Positions 32,532 to 43,535 of a DNA stretch of 64,000 nucleotides are shown piece after piece. The stretch comes from Beta vulgaris subsp. vulgaris (lineage: Eukaryota; Streptophyta; Magnoliopsida; Caryophyllales; Amaranthaceae): assembly GCF_026745355.1 (NCBI RefSeq), contig NC_079208.1, forward strand, positions 24,376,946 to 24,440,945. The letters run 5' to 3'. Position numbers and translations under genes: made by a program. The notes under the pieces are model-generated. The model was not told where the DNA came from, ran no database searches, and saw nothing but the letters and a program-made list of their open reading frames with translations. Each line of letters opens with the position of its first letter. Position 1 is the first letter of the stretch.

Positions 32532-33625
32532 ACAGTCTTCAGCCGAAAAATGCTCATAATATCCTTTCCTTTATAATTAGTCATATATACTTGTTTATGC
32601 AAACTTATGCAAGTTTTGCAGGTCACGACATGACAAAGAGCTGTCTTATGTTGCAAAACATCTAGAATCATTCTTTGTCCGGACACCATAGACTTTGACG
32701 TTCGGTTTTACGAACCTTAATCAAAGTGAGCGCTTTTGTAGAAACAAAATTGTGTTGTTCCATTTGAGTACCCAATTGTAACACATACCATCATCCTAAC
32801 GGTTCGACCAGTAGAAGAGCAATCCAAAGCGATAAAGTGCAAAATCATTTCAAAATTCAAAGTCTATTTATTATTTGAAGCCCAATTTCTAAAGCCTAAT
32901 TAATTTTTCATGGTAATAAATTGTATTTTCAAAGCCCAAAGCGGGAAAGCCTAATTGATTAATATTGATAATCAATTATACTTTAGAATACGAATTATTC
33001 ATGATAGTTACTCCCTCCATCCTAGAATACTCTTTACACTTTTCTTTTTTTTTTATCTGTCCCGAAATACTCTTTATGCTTCTATTTTTGGATATGACCA
33101 CTAATATTTTAATCATTCTACTTTTCAACTATTGTGCCACACTCTCTCTCATCCAAATAAAATAATACCACTCTTATTACCTACCAACTTTAACCATGGC
33201 CAACATTCTATCTCCTTAAAATAAAATAATACTAGTTTTACTAAATACTAAACTCCTATCACATCTACTTTGCAATAAAACAACAATTAATATCCAAACA
33301 ACAACTTATCATCTAAAACTACGTGCATTCATAAGTGTTAAGAGTATTTTGGGACGGGGGGAGTAATAAATATTTCCAAAATAAAAAAGATACAATGAAA
33401 ATCAAATTTTTCTTTTTCCTAAATATAATATTAGATTAAAGATAAAATAAATCTTTTAATTTCGGAAAACCACTCAGATCTGTGTTGCGTCATGTACACC
33501 GAGATGCGTGCAGATGAAGTAAAAACAGTCAACAAATAAAGAAAACCAAGGAAGCATGCGCTAGGCGCATGTCCCATGCGCCAACTGCAACGCTTCGTTT
33601 TTATCTCCGCATGATTTTGCAGTTT
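32287..33625 (+). repeat. Tandem duplication, copy 1 (1.34 kb)
   Basis: The copy runs from TGTTCGTCCCCTCACT (32,287) to GATTTTGCAGTTT (33,625) and reappears at 33634-34970 with only scattered differences. It contains an LTR tail, an internal piece of about 205 bp (32,532-32,736), an LTR head (TGTAGAAACAAAATTGTG at 32,737), a Stowaway-like MITE and a GCGC island (33,560). Because the copies differ little, the duplication is younger than the family's main divergence. Confidence 0.85.
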
Positions 33626-33878
33626 ATTGATTGTGTTCGTCCCCTCACTACTGAACTCAATTTTTGGCTCATTGGCCGTCTATGAACTCAAGACGGGGAC
33701 ATGTACATTAGGTAAGTGTCTAATATGTCCCTAAGGTTTCTCAAATATCCAATTAGGTTTTTGAGTATTCCTCTAAATACTTGTTGGGGACTTCGAAAAG
33801 ATATTTTAATAAAAACTTAACAATTGGGTAGTCAAATACGAACTCACACTGCATAGTCGAAATAAAATCGCGCCTACA
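32737..33878 (+). repeat. Middle LTR copy, internally deleted by the tandem junction
   Basis: The head is TGTAGAAAC at 32,737 and the tail is GCGCCTACA, ending at 33,878. The duplication junction at about 33,626-33,633 joins U3 (GCAGTTT) directly to U5 (TGTTCGTCCCC), removing the TATA box. Short internal pieces flank it on both sides, giving an LTR / internal / LTR / internal / LTR order. Confidence 0.6.
33011..33363. mobile_element. Stowaway-like MITE, 353 bp (copy in duplication 1)
   Basis: The terminal inverted repeats are CTCCCTCCATCCTAGAATAC on the left and, from the right, CTCCCCCCGTCCCAAAATAC, flanked by TA (33009-33010 and 33364-33365). It has no coding capacity. It entered before the tandem duplication because both copies carry it at the same place. 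Confidence 0.85.
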
Positions 33879-34970
33879 ACTGTCTTCAGCCGGACAACGC
33901 TCATAATATCCTTTCCTTCATAATTAATCATATATACTTGTGTCTGCAAACTTATGCAAGTTTTGCAGGTCACGACATGACAAAGAGCTGTCTTATGTTG
34001 CAAAACTACGAGAATCATTCTTTTTCCAGACACCATAGACTTTGACGTTCGGTTTTACGAACCTTAATCAAAGTGAGCGCTTTTGTAGAAACAAAATTGT
34101 GTTTTCCCATTTGAGTACCCAATTGTAACACATACCATCATCCTAACGGTTCGACCTGTAGAAGAACAATCCAAAGCAATAAAGTGCAAAATCATTTCAA
34201 AATTCAAAGTCAATTATTATTTGAAGCCCAATTTCTAAAGCCTAATTAATTTTTCATGGTAATAAATTATATTTTCAAAGCCCAAGTTCGGAAAGCCTAA
34301 TTGATTAATATTGATAATCAATTATAATTTTGAATATTAATTATTCATGATAGTTACTCCCTCCATCCTAGAATATTCTTTACACTTTTCTTTTTTTATC
34401 TGTCCCAGAATACTCTTTATGCTTCTATTTTTGGATATGAGCCACTAATATTTTAATCATTCTACTTTTTAACTATTCTCCCACACTCTCTCTCATCCAA
34501 ATAAAATAATAACCACTCTTATCACCTACCAACTTTAACCATGGCCAACATTTTATCTCCATAAAATAAAATAATACTATTTTTACTAACTACTTAACTC
34601 CTATCACATCTACTTTTCAATAAAACAACAATTGATATGTAAACAACAACTTATCATCTAAAACTACGTGCATTCATAAGTGTTAAGAGTATTTTGGGAT
34701 CGGGGGCGTAATAAATATTTCCTAAATCAAAAAGATACAATGAATATCAGATTTTTCTTTTTCCTAAAGATAATATTAGATTATAGATAAAATAAATCTT
34801 TTAATTTCGGAAAACCACTCAGATTTGTGTTGCATCACGTACACCGAGATGCGTGCAGACGAAGTAAACACAGTCAACAAATAAAGAAAACCAAGGAAGC
34901 ATGCGCTAGGCGCATGTCCCATACGCCAACTGCAATGCTTCGTTTTTATCTCAGCGTGATTTTGCAGTTT
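33634..34970 (+). repeat. Tandem duplication, copy 2 (1.34 kb)
   Basis: This is the second copy of 32287-33625 (offset about 1,347 bp), separated from the first by 8 bases (ATTGATTG). After its end, the sequence continues into the TATA box CTATAAATACTC (34,979-34,990) that copy 1 lacks, so copy 2 keeps the original right-hand context. Confidence 0.85.
34357..34708. mobile_element. Stowaway-like MITE, 352 bp (copy in duplication 2)
   Basis: This is the duplicate of the MITE at 33011-33363, with the same left repeat CTCCCTCCATCCTAGAATA and a slightly more mutated right end (GGGATCGGGGGCG before TA). It moved here by segmental duplication and not by a second insertion. Confidence 0.85.
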
Positions 34971-35006
34971 GTTTCTTCTATAAATACTCTTTTTCGATGA
35001 ACGTTA

Positions 35007-35241
35007 GAAGGGTTGTGCTTGTCCAAAAAGCGCAGCCCTTCTGTCGTAGAATGGCTGCGCTTGTCCAAAAAGCACAACCCTTCTGTTTACAGAAGGGCTA
35101 CGCTTTTTTTGGACAAGCGCAACCCTTCTTTAGGGAAGGGCTGCACTTTTACTTAAAAGCGAAGCCCTACTGCCTAGAAGGGCTGCGTAATGAAGAAAGC
35201 GCAGTCCTTCCAGCGCAGCCCTTCCTTTTTTTCCCGTAGTG
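35007..35241. mobile_element. CACTA stub (GAAGGGCTGCG subterminal type)
   Basis: This is dense with inverted copies of GAAGGGCTGCGC and GCGCAGCCCTTC and ends TTTTTTTCCCGTAGTG at 35,241, the complement of a classical CACTACGGGAAAAAAA terminus. The left terminus is missing: the repeats start directly after TTA at 35,004. The flanking LTR resumes about 500 bases further along than expected, so the left end and adjacent DNA were deleted together. Confidence 0.75.
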
Positions 35242-35611
35242 TTAATAAACCAACAGTAATATTTTTTAGGGTGATGAATAGATTGTTTGGTTGTCTAATT
35301 GCATAAAACATGCTATGGATCGTGTTAAGTAGAGGAGAATAAAGGACAAATGTGGGAACTAATCATGTTCGTACCATGACGCATCGAACTCTAGTTTTGG
35401 TTCATGACCAATTATGTAGTCGTGACGGAAAGAGCTACACTGAATAAGTCTCTAAGTTCTCCCTTAGATTCCCAATATCCGATTAGGTTTATGAGTCTTC
35501 CTTAAAAGATTTGTTGTCGTCTTCCGATATGTTTTTCAATGAAACCTTTTAATGAGATAGTCAAATATGCCCTAAAACCGCATAGGCGAATCAAAATACA
35601 CCTACAATCAT

Positions 35612-37224
35612 AAAGTTAACATATCAATTACATAATACACAATAATAAAACGAAATTTCAACAAAAGAATCAATAAACGGCACGAACCCAATACCACGAT
35701 CACGACCATGGGCCGGTTTTGGAATTTGATGGGCCTTTAATGAAACAATAGATTGGGACCCTCTAACCTAAAACTATATTTCACTTTTGTTACTCATACC
35801 AATAAAAAAAGCACATAATATTGTCAAAGATTGTACATTTAAGCATATAATAGCATAAAAAGTTTGCTAAATATTAGCTTTTTTATCCTACTCAACCATA
35901 TGTTATTTTCTGTTACACAAAAATATCGTCTATCCTCCAAACAAATCTCTAGAGTTTTTGAAACATCTATTCTATTACTCAACTAATAATTATATGTAAT
36001 TACTAAATCACTAGACTTTTATAGTAAATCAATGTATGTTTATTGTAATAGACGGCTTAGTTTGCAAACTCTAATAATTATATGTAAGTACTCAATCACT
36101 GGACTTTTATAGTAAATCAATGTATGTGGCTCAAAGGAAGCAACAAACTAAGAAGTCATCCAAAATGAGTCAGATTTGAGCGTTTCGCTGAAAAATAAGT
36201 AGTTGATCAACAAACAATATTGGTTAAAGAGTTTAACCAGATTACTTTGTTCATAATCCAACTCCATATAATACATGTCAATCTATCATCGGTTACCAAA
36301 CTTTTTGATCTATAATACGTGGACTAAAGACATGATTCCATGAATACATGACTTCCATTCTTTTTGGGCAATAATAACTAAAACCACAGAGATCAGATGC
36401 AAAGAAGGCCAGCATCCTCGGTACTTGTAGCGTAATAAAGTTTAAAAGAACACTGAAAATTGCACTGCACTTCAATTGGAGAGCTTATTATTCTATAATC
36501 CAGTACTATAGATTAATTTTCTACTATAAACTAATTAACCGTCCAAATATACCAGAGTTGGAGCCACATGCCTTTTAATTGGGGTTAGGAGAGGGAAGTG
36601 GTTTGGGATTATAACCATCCATCCAAAATTAAATTATAAGTGGTAAGAATGAAAGGCTTTTGAGGAGCTAAATGTGAACCACTGAAAGCTAGCTAACAAG
36701 TAGAAAAAAGTACAGACACCCCTCCTAATTCCAAAGCATGGGAATACCTGATGATGCACTTTGCTTTGCTTCCTTAGGCCTCACATGATTTTGGGATCCT
36801 CAAATATATAAAGAAAAAGTTACCACTGAAATGTGCTTTCCCCACTATAACTAGTAGTATTGTCCTTAATGCTAAAATACAGATCCATTAGTAGACTTCA
36901 CAGCTGATTAATTAACTAGCAATTGGCATTAATGAATTCATCTAGTGGTGATCCCTAGTTAGGGTGGTGTGCTTGTCCAATAGTTCTTGTTGATTGTCAT
37001 GAGGGCAATCAAGGATCTATGGTGATCATAGATTTATTAGTGATCAAATCTTCTTTTGGTGAAGGTAAGAGAGTAAGAGACAACACAACCTCTACAAAGC
37101 GAAAAAAAAATAATTCGCAAAATGAGTTTCAATAATGACATTGTGATTTTAACGCCTTTGAGCAATTTAACCACATTGCCTGTGGAAAATGGATTCGGAA
37201 TATTGACAATATTGATTTACAATA
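35612..37224. other. AT-rich spacer, no gene recognised
   Basis: A short duplicated phrase (TAATTATATGTAA-TACT to ACTTTTATAGTAAATCAATG) occurs at about 35,990-36,040 and 36,070-36,125. A promoter-like ATATATAAAG lies at about 36,806, but no reading frame follows it. No other structure is supported. Confidence 0.45.
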
Positions 37225-37431
37225 TTTCCTCCGTTTATTTTTAGATGCTACACTTTTTAATAAGAGGTGTTTCAAATTAGATGCATCACTTTCTTATATG
37301 GAAAATAAGTCCTCTCTATATCTTTCGTATCACATGGGTTCCTTTTCTTTCTCTCTATATTTTTCCTCTCTAAAAATTACCCAAGATTCTGTGTTTTAGA
37401 AAGTGTAGCATACATTTTAAAACGGAGAAAG
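37225..37431. mobile_element. Stowaway-like MITE, about 207 bp
   Basis: Terminal inverted repeats: the left starts TTTCCTCCGTTTATTTTTAG and the right ends TACATTTTAAAACGGAGAAAG, with GCTACACTTT and AAAGTGTAGC further in. TA flanks both sides (37223-37224 and 37432-37433). It is degraded by about one base at the end. Confidence 0.75.
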
Positions 37432-37694
37432 TACACACTTTTTTAACCACTTCAATCATGTCTAGTTAATGTATTTTTTTTAACAATTTTTTAAAAGTAA
37501 CAAATTCTTTTAATTTATAAGGTAAAAATGATCCAGCATTTTATTCTAATACGACTATAAAAGTAAATCAAAAGTATGGGACTTGTTTATCTATTATGAA
37601 AATGAAGCCTTTTGCATCTGAACTATGTAGAAGTTCCTAAGAATCATACTGTCTAGTTACAATGTAATGAGTGACAAAATGAGTAGATTATTGA

Positions 37695-38333
37695 TGTTAC
37701 AATGTAGGTGTTGTATTCTAAAAATCAACGGCTATAAATGTGACACGTGGCCTCATCACAGCACTACAAGTGGCGCTTTTCTACTATGGTAAAGTACATG
37801 GGTCATAAGCTTGTATGGACTAAAGTACACTTTTCTGAGAAAAAGGCGTACTTAAACCCTTCTTATGGCCCAAATTGTAATTAGGCCCAGTAAAAGTAAA
37901 TAGCATTTTTTTGTAAAAGGGTGATGTGTACTCTCCAATCAGTTATCGCCACATATCACGACATTATTGCTTGGTCAATCAGATGCTCCCAAATTAGGGT
38001 GACATCAAAGTACATCAGTCATTTCAGACACTATAAATAGTCCTTGAAATCAGGGGAAAGGTACATTTTTCAGAGGATAGTACCGTTATTCTGTCATAAA
38101 TACTCTCTCTCTCAACTTTCTCTCTCTAAAAGTTCCTTCATACTCCTGATACCTGACTTAAGCTCTGGAGGAGCAAATACCACCCAAACCTCCAGGATGG
38201 GTCCCTTTTTGCAGGTTTCGAGGCGGGGCTCAGGTTCGGGTTTTGAGTCCAGGCCTTGTTGCACAAGTCTCTTATTCTAGAACCTACTGTTGGGGAGCGT
38301 AGTAACTACTTACGAGTCTAGAGCTACGTAACA
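37695..38333 (+). repeat. 5' LTR of the Tat element
   Basis: It starts TGTTACAATGTAGG and ends GCTACGTAACA, giving an inverted TGTTAC / GTAACA terminus. A TATA box CTATAAATAG lies at 38031-38040, about 300 bases before the end. Directly after the LTR comes TTTGCTGCCATCTGTGGGGA, which resembles the region around the primer-binding site in Tat elements, although the tRNA cannot be assigned safely. The preceding 5 bases are ATTGA, with no partner because the 3' LTR is missing. Confidence 0.75.
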
Positions 38334-38362
38334 TTTGCTGCCATCTGTGGGGAGACGCAACA

Positions 38363-39849
38363 ATGACTGATTGTCACTCATCCAATGTTGCCAGGAATAG
38401 AAGCTTTGAGATACAAGTGGAGGATACTGTGGGCGATGAGAGGCCATCTAGAGGAAGAGACAGGCCATCTGCTGTTGTTCGTCTCTCTAGACGGAGCAGG
38501 GACCCGAACATTCAAGAAAATCCTGAGCGTCCAGTGACGGCTGCTCATCTGGAAACTGTCCTGAATGACTTCCAGACAAGGATGACTGCTGTAACGGAGG
38601 AGCAAATAAAAAACCACATGTTGTTTTTTCAGGTTAACCCAGGTCCGGCCGCTGTGGTGCCGCCTAGGGAGCAGTCTCAGGAAGGTCGTCCACCTCCACG
38701 GCAGGAAATGAAAAAGCAACTGTCAAAAGGAAAGCAGCCAGCAGTCAGTGAACCAAGAAGAAAGATGGACTGGAAGTTGGTGGTCCGTCCAGGAGATAAC
38801 ATTCTTTGTAGTGGTCATAAGATGGAGACGGATGCAAGGGAGTACTTGGAAGCTAAGAAGGTAGTTGCTCTTCAGCGTTCGGCCTCAACGTCTACCTACA
38901 TGAAGGATCCCCCATTGAGGATTCCATCCAGAACTGAAGGAAGAAGTCAAAGACCTTCGGCTGTTAAGGCAAGGCAAGAAAAAACGGTTTTACAACCTAT
39001 GGTGTATAGGCGTCAAGCCTTAGCCAACACCTCCTCTAATCCAGTGCTAAAAGAATATCGTCGGAAGCACATACCACTGAGGGACATGCTGGGGCACTCA
39101 AGATCAACTGGTCGACTCCATTCTCGGCCAGAATCATGGAGTCTCCCCCATTGCCAAAGGTTTAGCTTCCGAAGATAGAGCCTTTCGATGGCACTATGGA
39201 TCTAGATGATCATTTATCTGCATACAAGTATCAAATGTATGTTCAAGTAGTTGATGATGCTACCTGGTGTAAGAAGTTTCTCGCTACACTGAAAGGGGTA
39301 GCTCAAAAGTGGTTCAATAATCTTCCCCCTAACTCGGTGAATAATTTCACTAAGCTTAGTTTCTTGTTTACTAGCCACTTTATAGCAAACCGGCAGGAAC
39401 AGAAGACCAGCATGCATTTGGGCAAGGTCTTCCAAGGGCCTAAAGAAGCCTTGAGAAGCTATGTGAAGAGATTCAACTTAGAGGCATTGCAGATCTAGGA
39501 TCTGAATGCAGGAGTGGCTTTTGACGCCTTCATCAGGGGTCTAAGGCCAGGAAGCTTTAAGTTTAACTTGGTAAAGAAGAAGATCTCCACCCTAACCGAA
39601 TCTCTTCAAGAAGCAGAGGCATTTATCCATTCTATGGAGGTTTGCGCGGAAGCAAAGCATCCAGAGACGAAGAAGATTGAAGAAACAATTCAGCCAAAGA
39701 AGAGCATCCCCAAGAAAGCTGAAAGTTGGGCGGTGACTTCAATGATGACCTCATCTAAGAGAAGCAAAAGAGCTGAACCAACAACATCGGCTGAGCCGAT
39801 TGAATTCAATAAAGATCAATATTCCATTCTTATGGAAATAAAAGATTAG
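38363..39849 (+). pseudogene. Tat element gag
   Basis: The first part (38363 to about 39,150) is a basic, Arg/Pro-rich, low-complexity N-terminus starting at the first ATG after the LTR. A 1-base frameshift near 39,150-39,170 leads to the conserved gag core: PFDGTMDLDDHLSAYK, then FLATLKGVAQKWFNNLP and SYVKRFNLEAL, typical of the retrotransposon gag domain (UBN2-like). Stops lie at 39,496 and 39,847. Gag forms the particle that packages element RNA. The frame then runs straight into protease. Confidence 0.85.
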
Positions 39850-41005
39850 TTTGAGCTGAAAGCGCCAGCCGAAATGAAGACTCCCTACAAAAATAGGGAT
39901 AAAAGCAAATATTGCCATTTCCATAAGGATTGTGGCCACGAAACCAACGACTCCAAGCATTTGAAAAGGGCTTTGGAAGACTTAGCCCGCAAAGGTAAGA
40001 TGAGTTCTTATATACCTCAAGCAAGTAGAAAAGTCCAGAAGAAAGATGGTCGTCAAGGCCGAAGGAAGGAGGATGAAAGCACTAACAAGGATGTAGTGCT
40101 AGTGATTTCTGGACGTTTCGCAGCAGGAGGTCCTGCCAACCGCGACCACAAAAATTACTTGCGGGAGCTCGGCCAGGTAATGCTTACCAATCCGACAGAA
40201 TCTGATCCGTTCCCTAAGATTGTGGTCAGCGAGCTGGATCGCGGGAAGATAAGAACTCCTCATGACGATCCCTTAATAGTAGAGATGAAAATAGCAAACT
40301 TCAGAGTAAGGCGAATCTTGCTTGATACGGGTAGTTCGACCGATATCATCAGTGCAGATTGTCTTTCCAGATTAGAGTTCGATGAGAGCAACTTGGTCCT
40401 AGTCCACCATCCCATTATCGGTCTCGGGGGAGGAATAATTCACCTAATAGGGACTGTCACCTTACCTGTAAGGGTAGGGGACAAGGAGGTTTCCAGGACG
40501 CTCTTTGTTAAGTTCTTGGTGGTACGAGATTTTACAGTTTACAACGTCATTCTCGGATGACCCACCTTGAATCACATAAAAGTTGTCATCATTACCCATC
40601 TGATGTTAATGAAGTTTGAGTGCGATGGAGGGAAAATTGGGTCCCTATACGGAGATCATCAAGCAGCAAGAGAATGCTAGCTCGCTACTCTTAAACCTTT
40701 ATCATGGAAAGGGGAGAAATCAGAGCGGCATAAGGCTATTTAGCAAGAATCGGCCGAGAGGCTGAAAGGCCAGGTAAGTGAGTTAAAGAATGAAGTAGAA
40801 AGAGCTCAGATGAAGGCCCTTCAAGGCAGCAAGCCGGCCATTCTCTTGCCGAGCAAGAAGAGGAAATGCCTGACCATCAAGGAAGAAAGAGCTTCGTCTG
40901 AAGAAGTGATGGCCATCATGGGTGTTGGGCTAGAACGGCCAGAGTCGGTGGGGAAGCCGGCTGAGATTTATTTGGATGAGAAACGACCAGAGAGGATGCT
41001 AAAAA
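39850..41005 (+). pseudogene. Tat element nucleocapsid knuckle and aspartic protease
   Basis: The frame continues from gag. A Cys/His segment YCHFHKDCGHETNDSKHLK (about 39,910) replaces a classic zinc knuckle and is common to this lineage. The retropepsin-like active site is ILLDTGSSTDIIS (about 40,318), with the catalytic D-T-G intact, and the flap region reads PIIGLGGG. A TGA at 40,558 stands where the family has Arg in I-L-G-R-P. After it NHIKVV follows. A further stop lies near 40,741, and a frameshift near 41,005 leads to the RT frame. Confidence 0.82.
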
Positions 41006-41935
41006 TTGGGTCTAGGTCCTGAGACCAAAGACGAGATGATCATGTTGTTGAAGGAATTTGAGGATGTTATTGCATATGCCGTAGAGGAGATGCCGGGAAT
41101 TGATCCCGAAGTTATTGTACATAAACTGAATATAGATCCAGGACAAAAGCCAAGTCAGTAGAAAAATAGGCACTTGGGTCCGGCCAGAAATCAAGCCGTC
41201 GATCAGGAAGTCTAGAAGCTGTTAAAATCAAAATTCATCCGGGAGACTTATTATCCGGATTGGATTGCCAACGTAGTCTTGGTCCCCAAGGCAAATGGAA
41301 CTTGGAGGATGTGTGTGGATTAGACCGATCTAAACAAGGCTTGTCCAAAGGTCAGTTTCCCTCTGCCTAAAATAGATCGGCTAGTTGATTCCACGGCGGG
41401 GAATGCGCTACTCAGCTTTATGGACGCTTATTAAGGTTTTCACTAGATTCCTATGTGGCCAGAGGACCAAGACAAGACCTCGTTTATCACTAAAAGAGGT
41501 CTCTATGGTTGGCTGAAGATGCCTTTCGACCTCCGAAATGCGCCTGTTACCTTTCAAAGGCTTATAAACATAGTCTTCCAGCCACAGTTGGGAACAAATA
41601 TGGAGGCTTAAATTGACGACATGATCGTTAAAAGCCGCAAAGAGATAAATCATATGGAAGACCTACGAGAGACATTCTTGACTCTCAGGAAATACAAGTT
41701 AAAGCTAAATCCGCAGAAGTGTGTATTTGGAGTGGTGGCCGGGAAGTTTTTGGGGTTCCTGGTCGGCCAACGAGGAATTGAGGCGAACCCTGACAAGATT
41801 CAGGCGATTCTAGACATGACTTCTCTGTCCAAAATTAAGGAAGTTCAACGTTTGACAGGGTGTTTGGCAGCCCTAGGACGTTTCTTTCTAAATCTGGAGA
41901 TAAGTGTCATCGTTTCTTCGCAACAATAAAAAAGA
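41006..41935 (+). pseudogene. Tat element reverse transcriptase
   Basis: The main frame is shifted by one base from protease. Segments visible: FIRETYYPDWIANVVLVPK, GTWRMCVD, LPKIDRLVDSTAG, the FMDAY segment (first catalytic Asp, about 41,420), DKTSFIT, GLYGWLKMPF and FQRLINIVFQPQLG. The YVDD active site is damaged: a TAA takes the place of Tyr and the next residues are IDD (about 41,610). The downstream part has KLNPQKCVFGVVAGKFLGFL and the LTGCLAALGRF segment. At least five stops occur. It is dead. Confidence 0.85.
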
Positions 41936-42897
41936 ATGTGAAATTCGACTTGACGGTGGAGGCATAGAAGGCTCTTCAGCAGGTAAAAGAGCACCTCAGG
42001 CAACTGCCTCGATTAATCAGTCCAGTCGAAGGCGAAAAACTATTTGTATACCTGGCCGTATCACCGCATGCGGTTAGCGCTGTTATCCTGACTTAAAGGG
42101 ACTCAGTGCAAATACCGGTCTACTCTGTTAACCAGGTACTAAAAGATGTTAAGTGCAGGTATTCAATGGTAGAAAAATTCGGCCTAACACTGCTGATGGC
42201 AAGCCGAAAGCTAAGACCATATTTTCTAGCCCATAGTATCCTTGTCTATACTGACCAGTCTCTGAAGCAAGTCCTGCATAAGATGGATGCCTTTGGACGA
42301 ATACTAAAGTGGGCTGTGGAGCTCAACATGTTTGACTTAGCATTTGAGCCTAGAAAAGCGATCAAGGGCCAAGCCTTAGCTGATTTCATTGTGGAGCTTA
42401 CTCGGCCTACAATAGAGTTCGTCCAAGATCCAGTAGAGGGAAAGCAGCATTGGACCCTTATGGTGAATGGATCGTCCACCGCCAACAGCTGTGGAGCTGG
42501 TATCATCTTTCATTCATCAGAGGGGGACAAATTTGAATATGCAATCAGATTTCAATTCCAGGCTTCAAACAATGAAATTTGCAAAGCGGCCGGAGCCCTG
42601 GAAATTGAAGCAAAGACGGATTCCCTGCTAGTGGTTAGTCAAGTCAATGGGGACTTTGAATGCAAGGAAGCGTCTATGAGTAAATATATGAAGCTCATTC
42701 AGGAAGAAATAAAAACACTAAAGCGATTTGTGCTCGACCAGGGTCCAAGGTCGGAGAATCATCAAGCCGATGCTCTCTCAAAATTAGCCAGTTCGGTCGA
42801 AGGAGATGTGCCGAGAATTGTGTTTTGGGAGGTAAAGCCGGCAAAGAGTATTGATCAAAAGGAAGTTATGTTTCTCAGCGAGGGAACGTTTGGATGA
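41936..42897 (+). pseudogene. Tat element RNase H and second RNase H-like domain
   Basis: The first part has EKLFVYLAVSPHAVSAVIL, then SVNQVLKDVKCRYSMVEKF and ILVYTDQSLKQVLHK, the gypsy RNase H (RT-RNaseH) region. The second part is archaeal-type RNase H-like: HWTLMVNGSSTANSCGAGII (the catalytic Asp of the usual V-D-G is Asn here), the ALEIEAKTDSLLVV segment, and QADALSKLAS with the final Asp. Two RNase H-like domains in a row are a hallmark of the Tat lineage. Stops lie near 41,966 and 42,094. Confidence 0.82.
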
Positions 42898-42943
42898 ACC
42901 CCATCATTGAATACAAGAAAACAAGACGCCTCCCACTGACCCC

Positions 42944-43535
42944 TTGGAAGCAAAGTATGTAAAGGCAAGGGACAAATGGTTTGAGATCTGGGATGAGACT
43001 CTGTACAAAAAGGCAGTTAACCGGCCACTCCTCAAGTGCGTTTCTAGAGAGGACAGGTTGGATGTCCTGAAAGAGCTGCATGAAGGGGCTTTTGCTTCTT
43101 TCATTGGGGGAAGAGTATTAGGAGAGAAGGCTTTAAGGACAGGGTATTACTGGCCTACCTTAAAGGAGGACGCTATGCTTTATGCAAAGAAGTGAGATAG
43201 TTGTCAAAGGCATGTCAACATATATCAAAAGCCCTCCAACTATTTGACTCCAGTTCTTTTCCCCCTTCCTTTAATGGGGAATGGATATCCTTGGGCCATT
43301 TCCTAAAGCAGTCGGCTAGAAAAAATTTGTGATAGTAGCAGTAGACTACTTCACAAAATGGGTGGAGGCTGAAGCAATGAGAGGAATCACCACCAATGAT
43401 GTAAAGGGTTTCGTCTGGCAGAACCTCATTACAAAGTTTGGGATGCCTCAGTCTATTGTCTTTGACAATGGACCACAGTTTGAAACGCCCAAGCTCCGAG
43501 AATGGCTGGCCGATCAGGGCATTAAAGCCCACTTT
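42944..43535 (+). pseudogene. Tat element integrase, N-terminal part
   Basis: The zinc-binding region reads LHEGAFASFIGGR, then ALRTGYYWPTL and KK-stop-DSCQR: the second His is Phe and the first Cys is a TGA, so the HHCC finger is lost. After a damaged stretch (43,210-43,325) the catalytic core begins: VIVAVDYFTKWVEAEAM (first Asp) and IVFDNGPQF (second Asp). It breaks off at HF (43,535), where a CACTA element has inserted. With the part at 45,135 the D-D-E triad is complete. Confidence 0.85.

Larger units (their letters stand above)
34084..35606 (+). repeat. Rightmost LTR copy of the second cluster
   Basis: The head is TGTAGAAAC at 34,084, the TATA box lies at about 34,979, and the tail is ACACCTACA, ending at 35,606. 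About 500 bases of the usual post-TATA region are missing at the CACTA stub (35,007-35,241). The 5 bases after the tail (ATCAT) differ by one from the 5 bases before the head at 28,864 (ACCAT), so 28864-35606 may once have been one element. Confidence 0.55.

Noticed and set aside
34997..35239. 80-codon frame with repeated Gln-Pro-Phe words
   Set aside because: It is a translation of the CACTA subterminal repeats (GCGCAGCCCTTC), not a protein repeat.
35004..35244. TTA triplets on both sides of the CACTA stub as a target duplication
   Set aside because: The left terminus is absent and about 500 bases of the host LTR are missing, so the triplets are most likely coincidence in AT-rich DNA.
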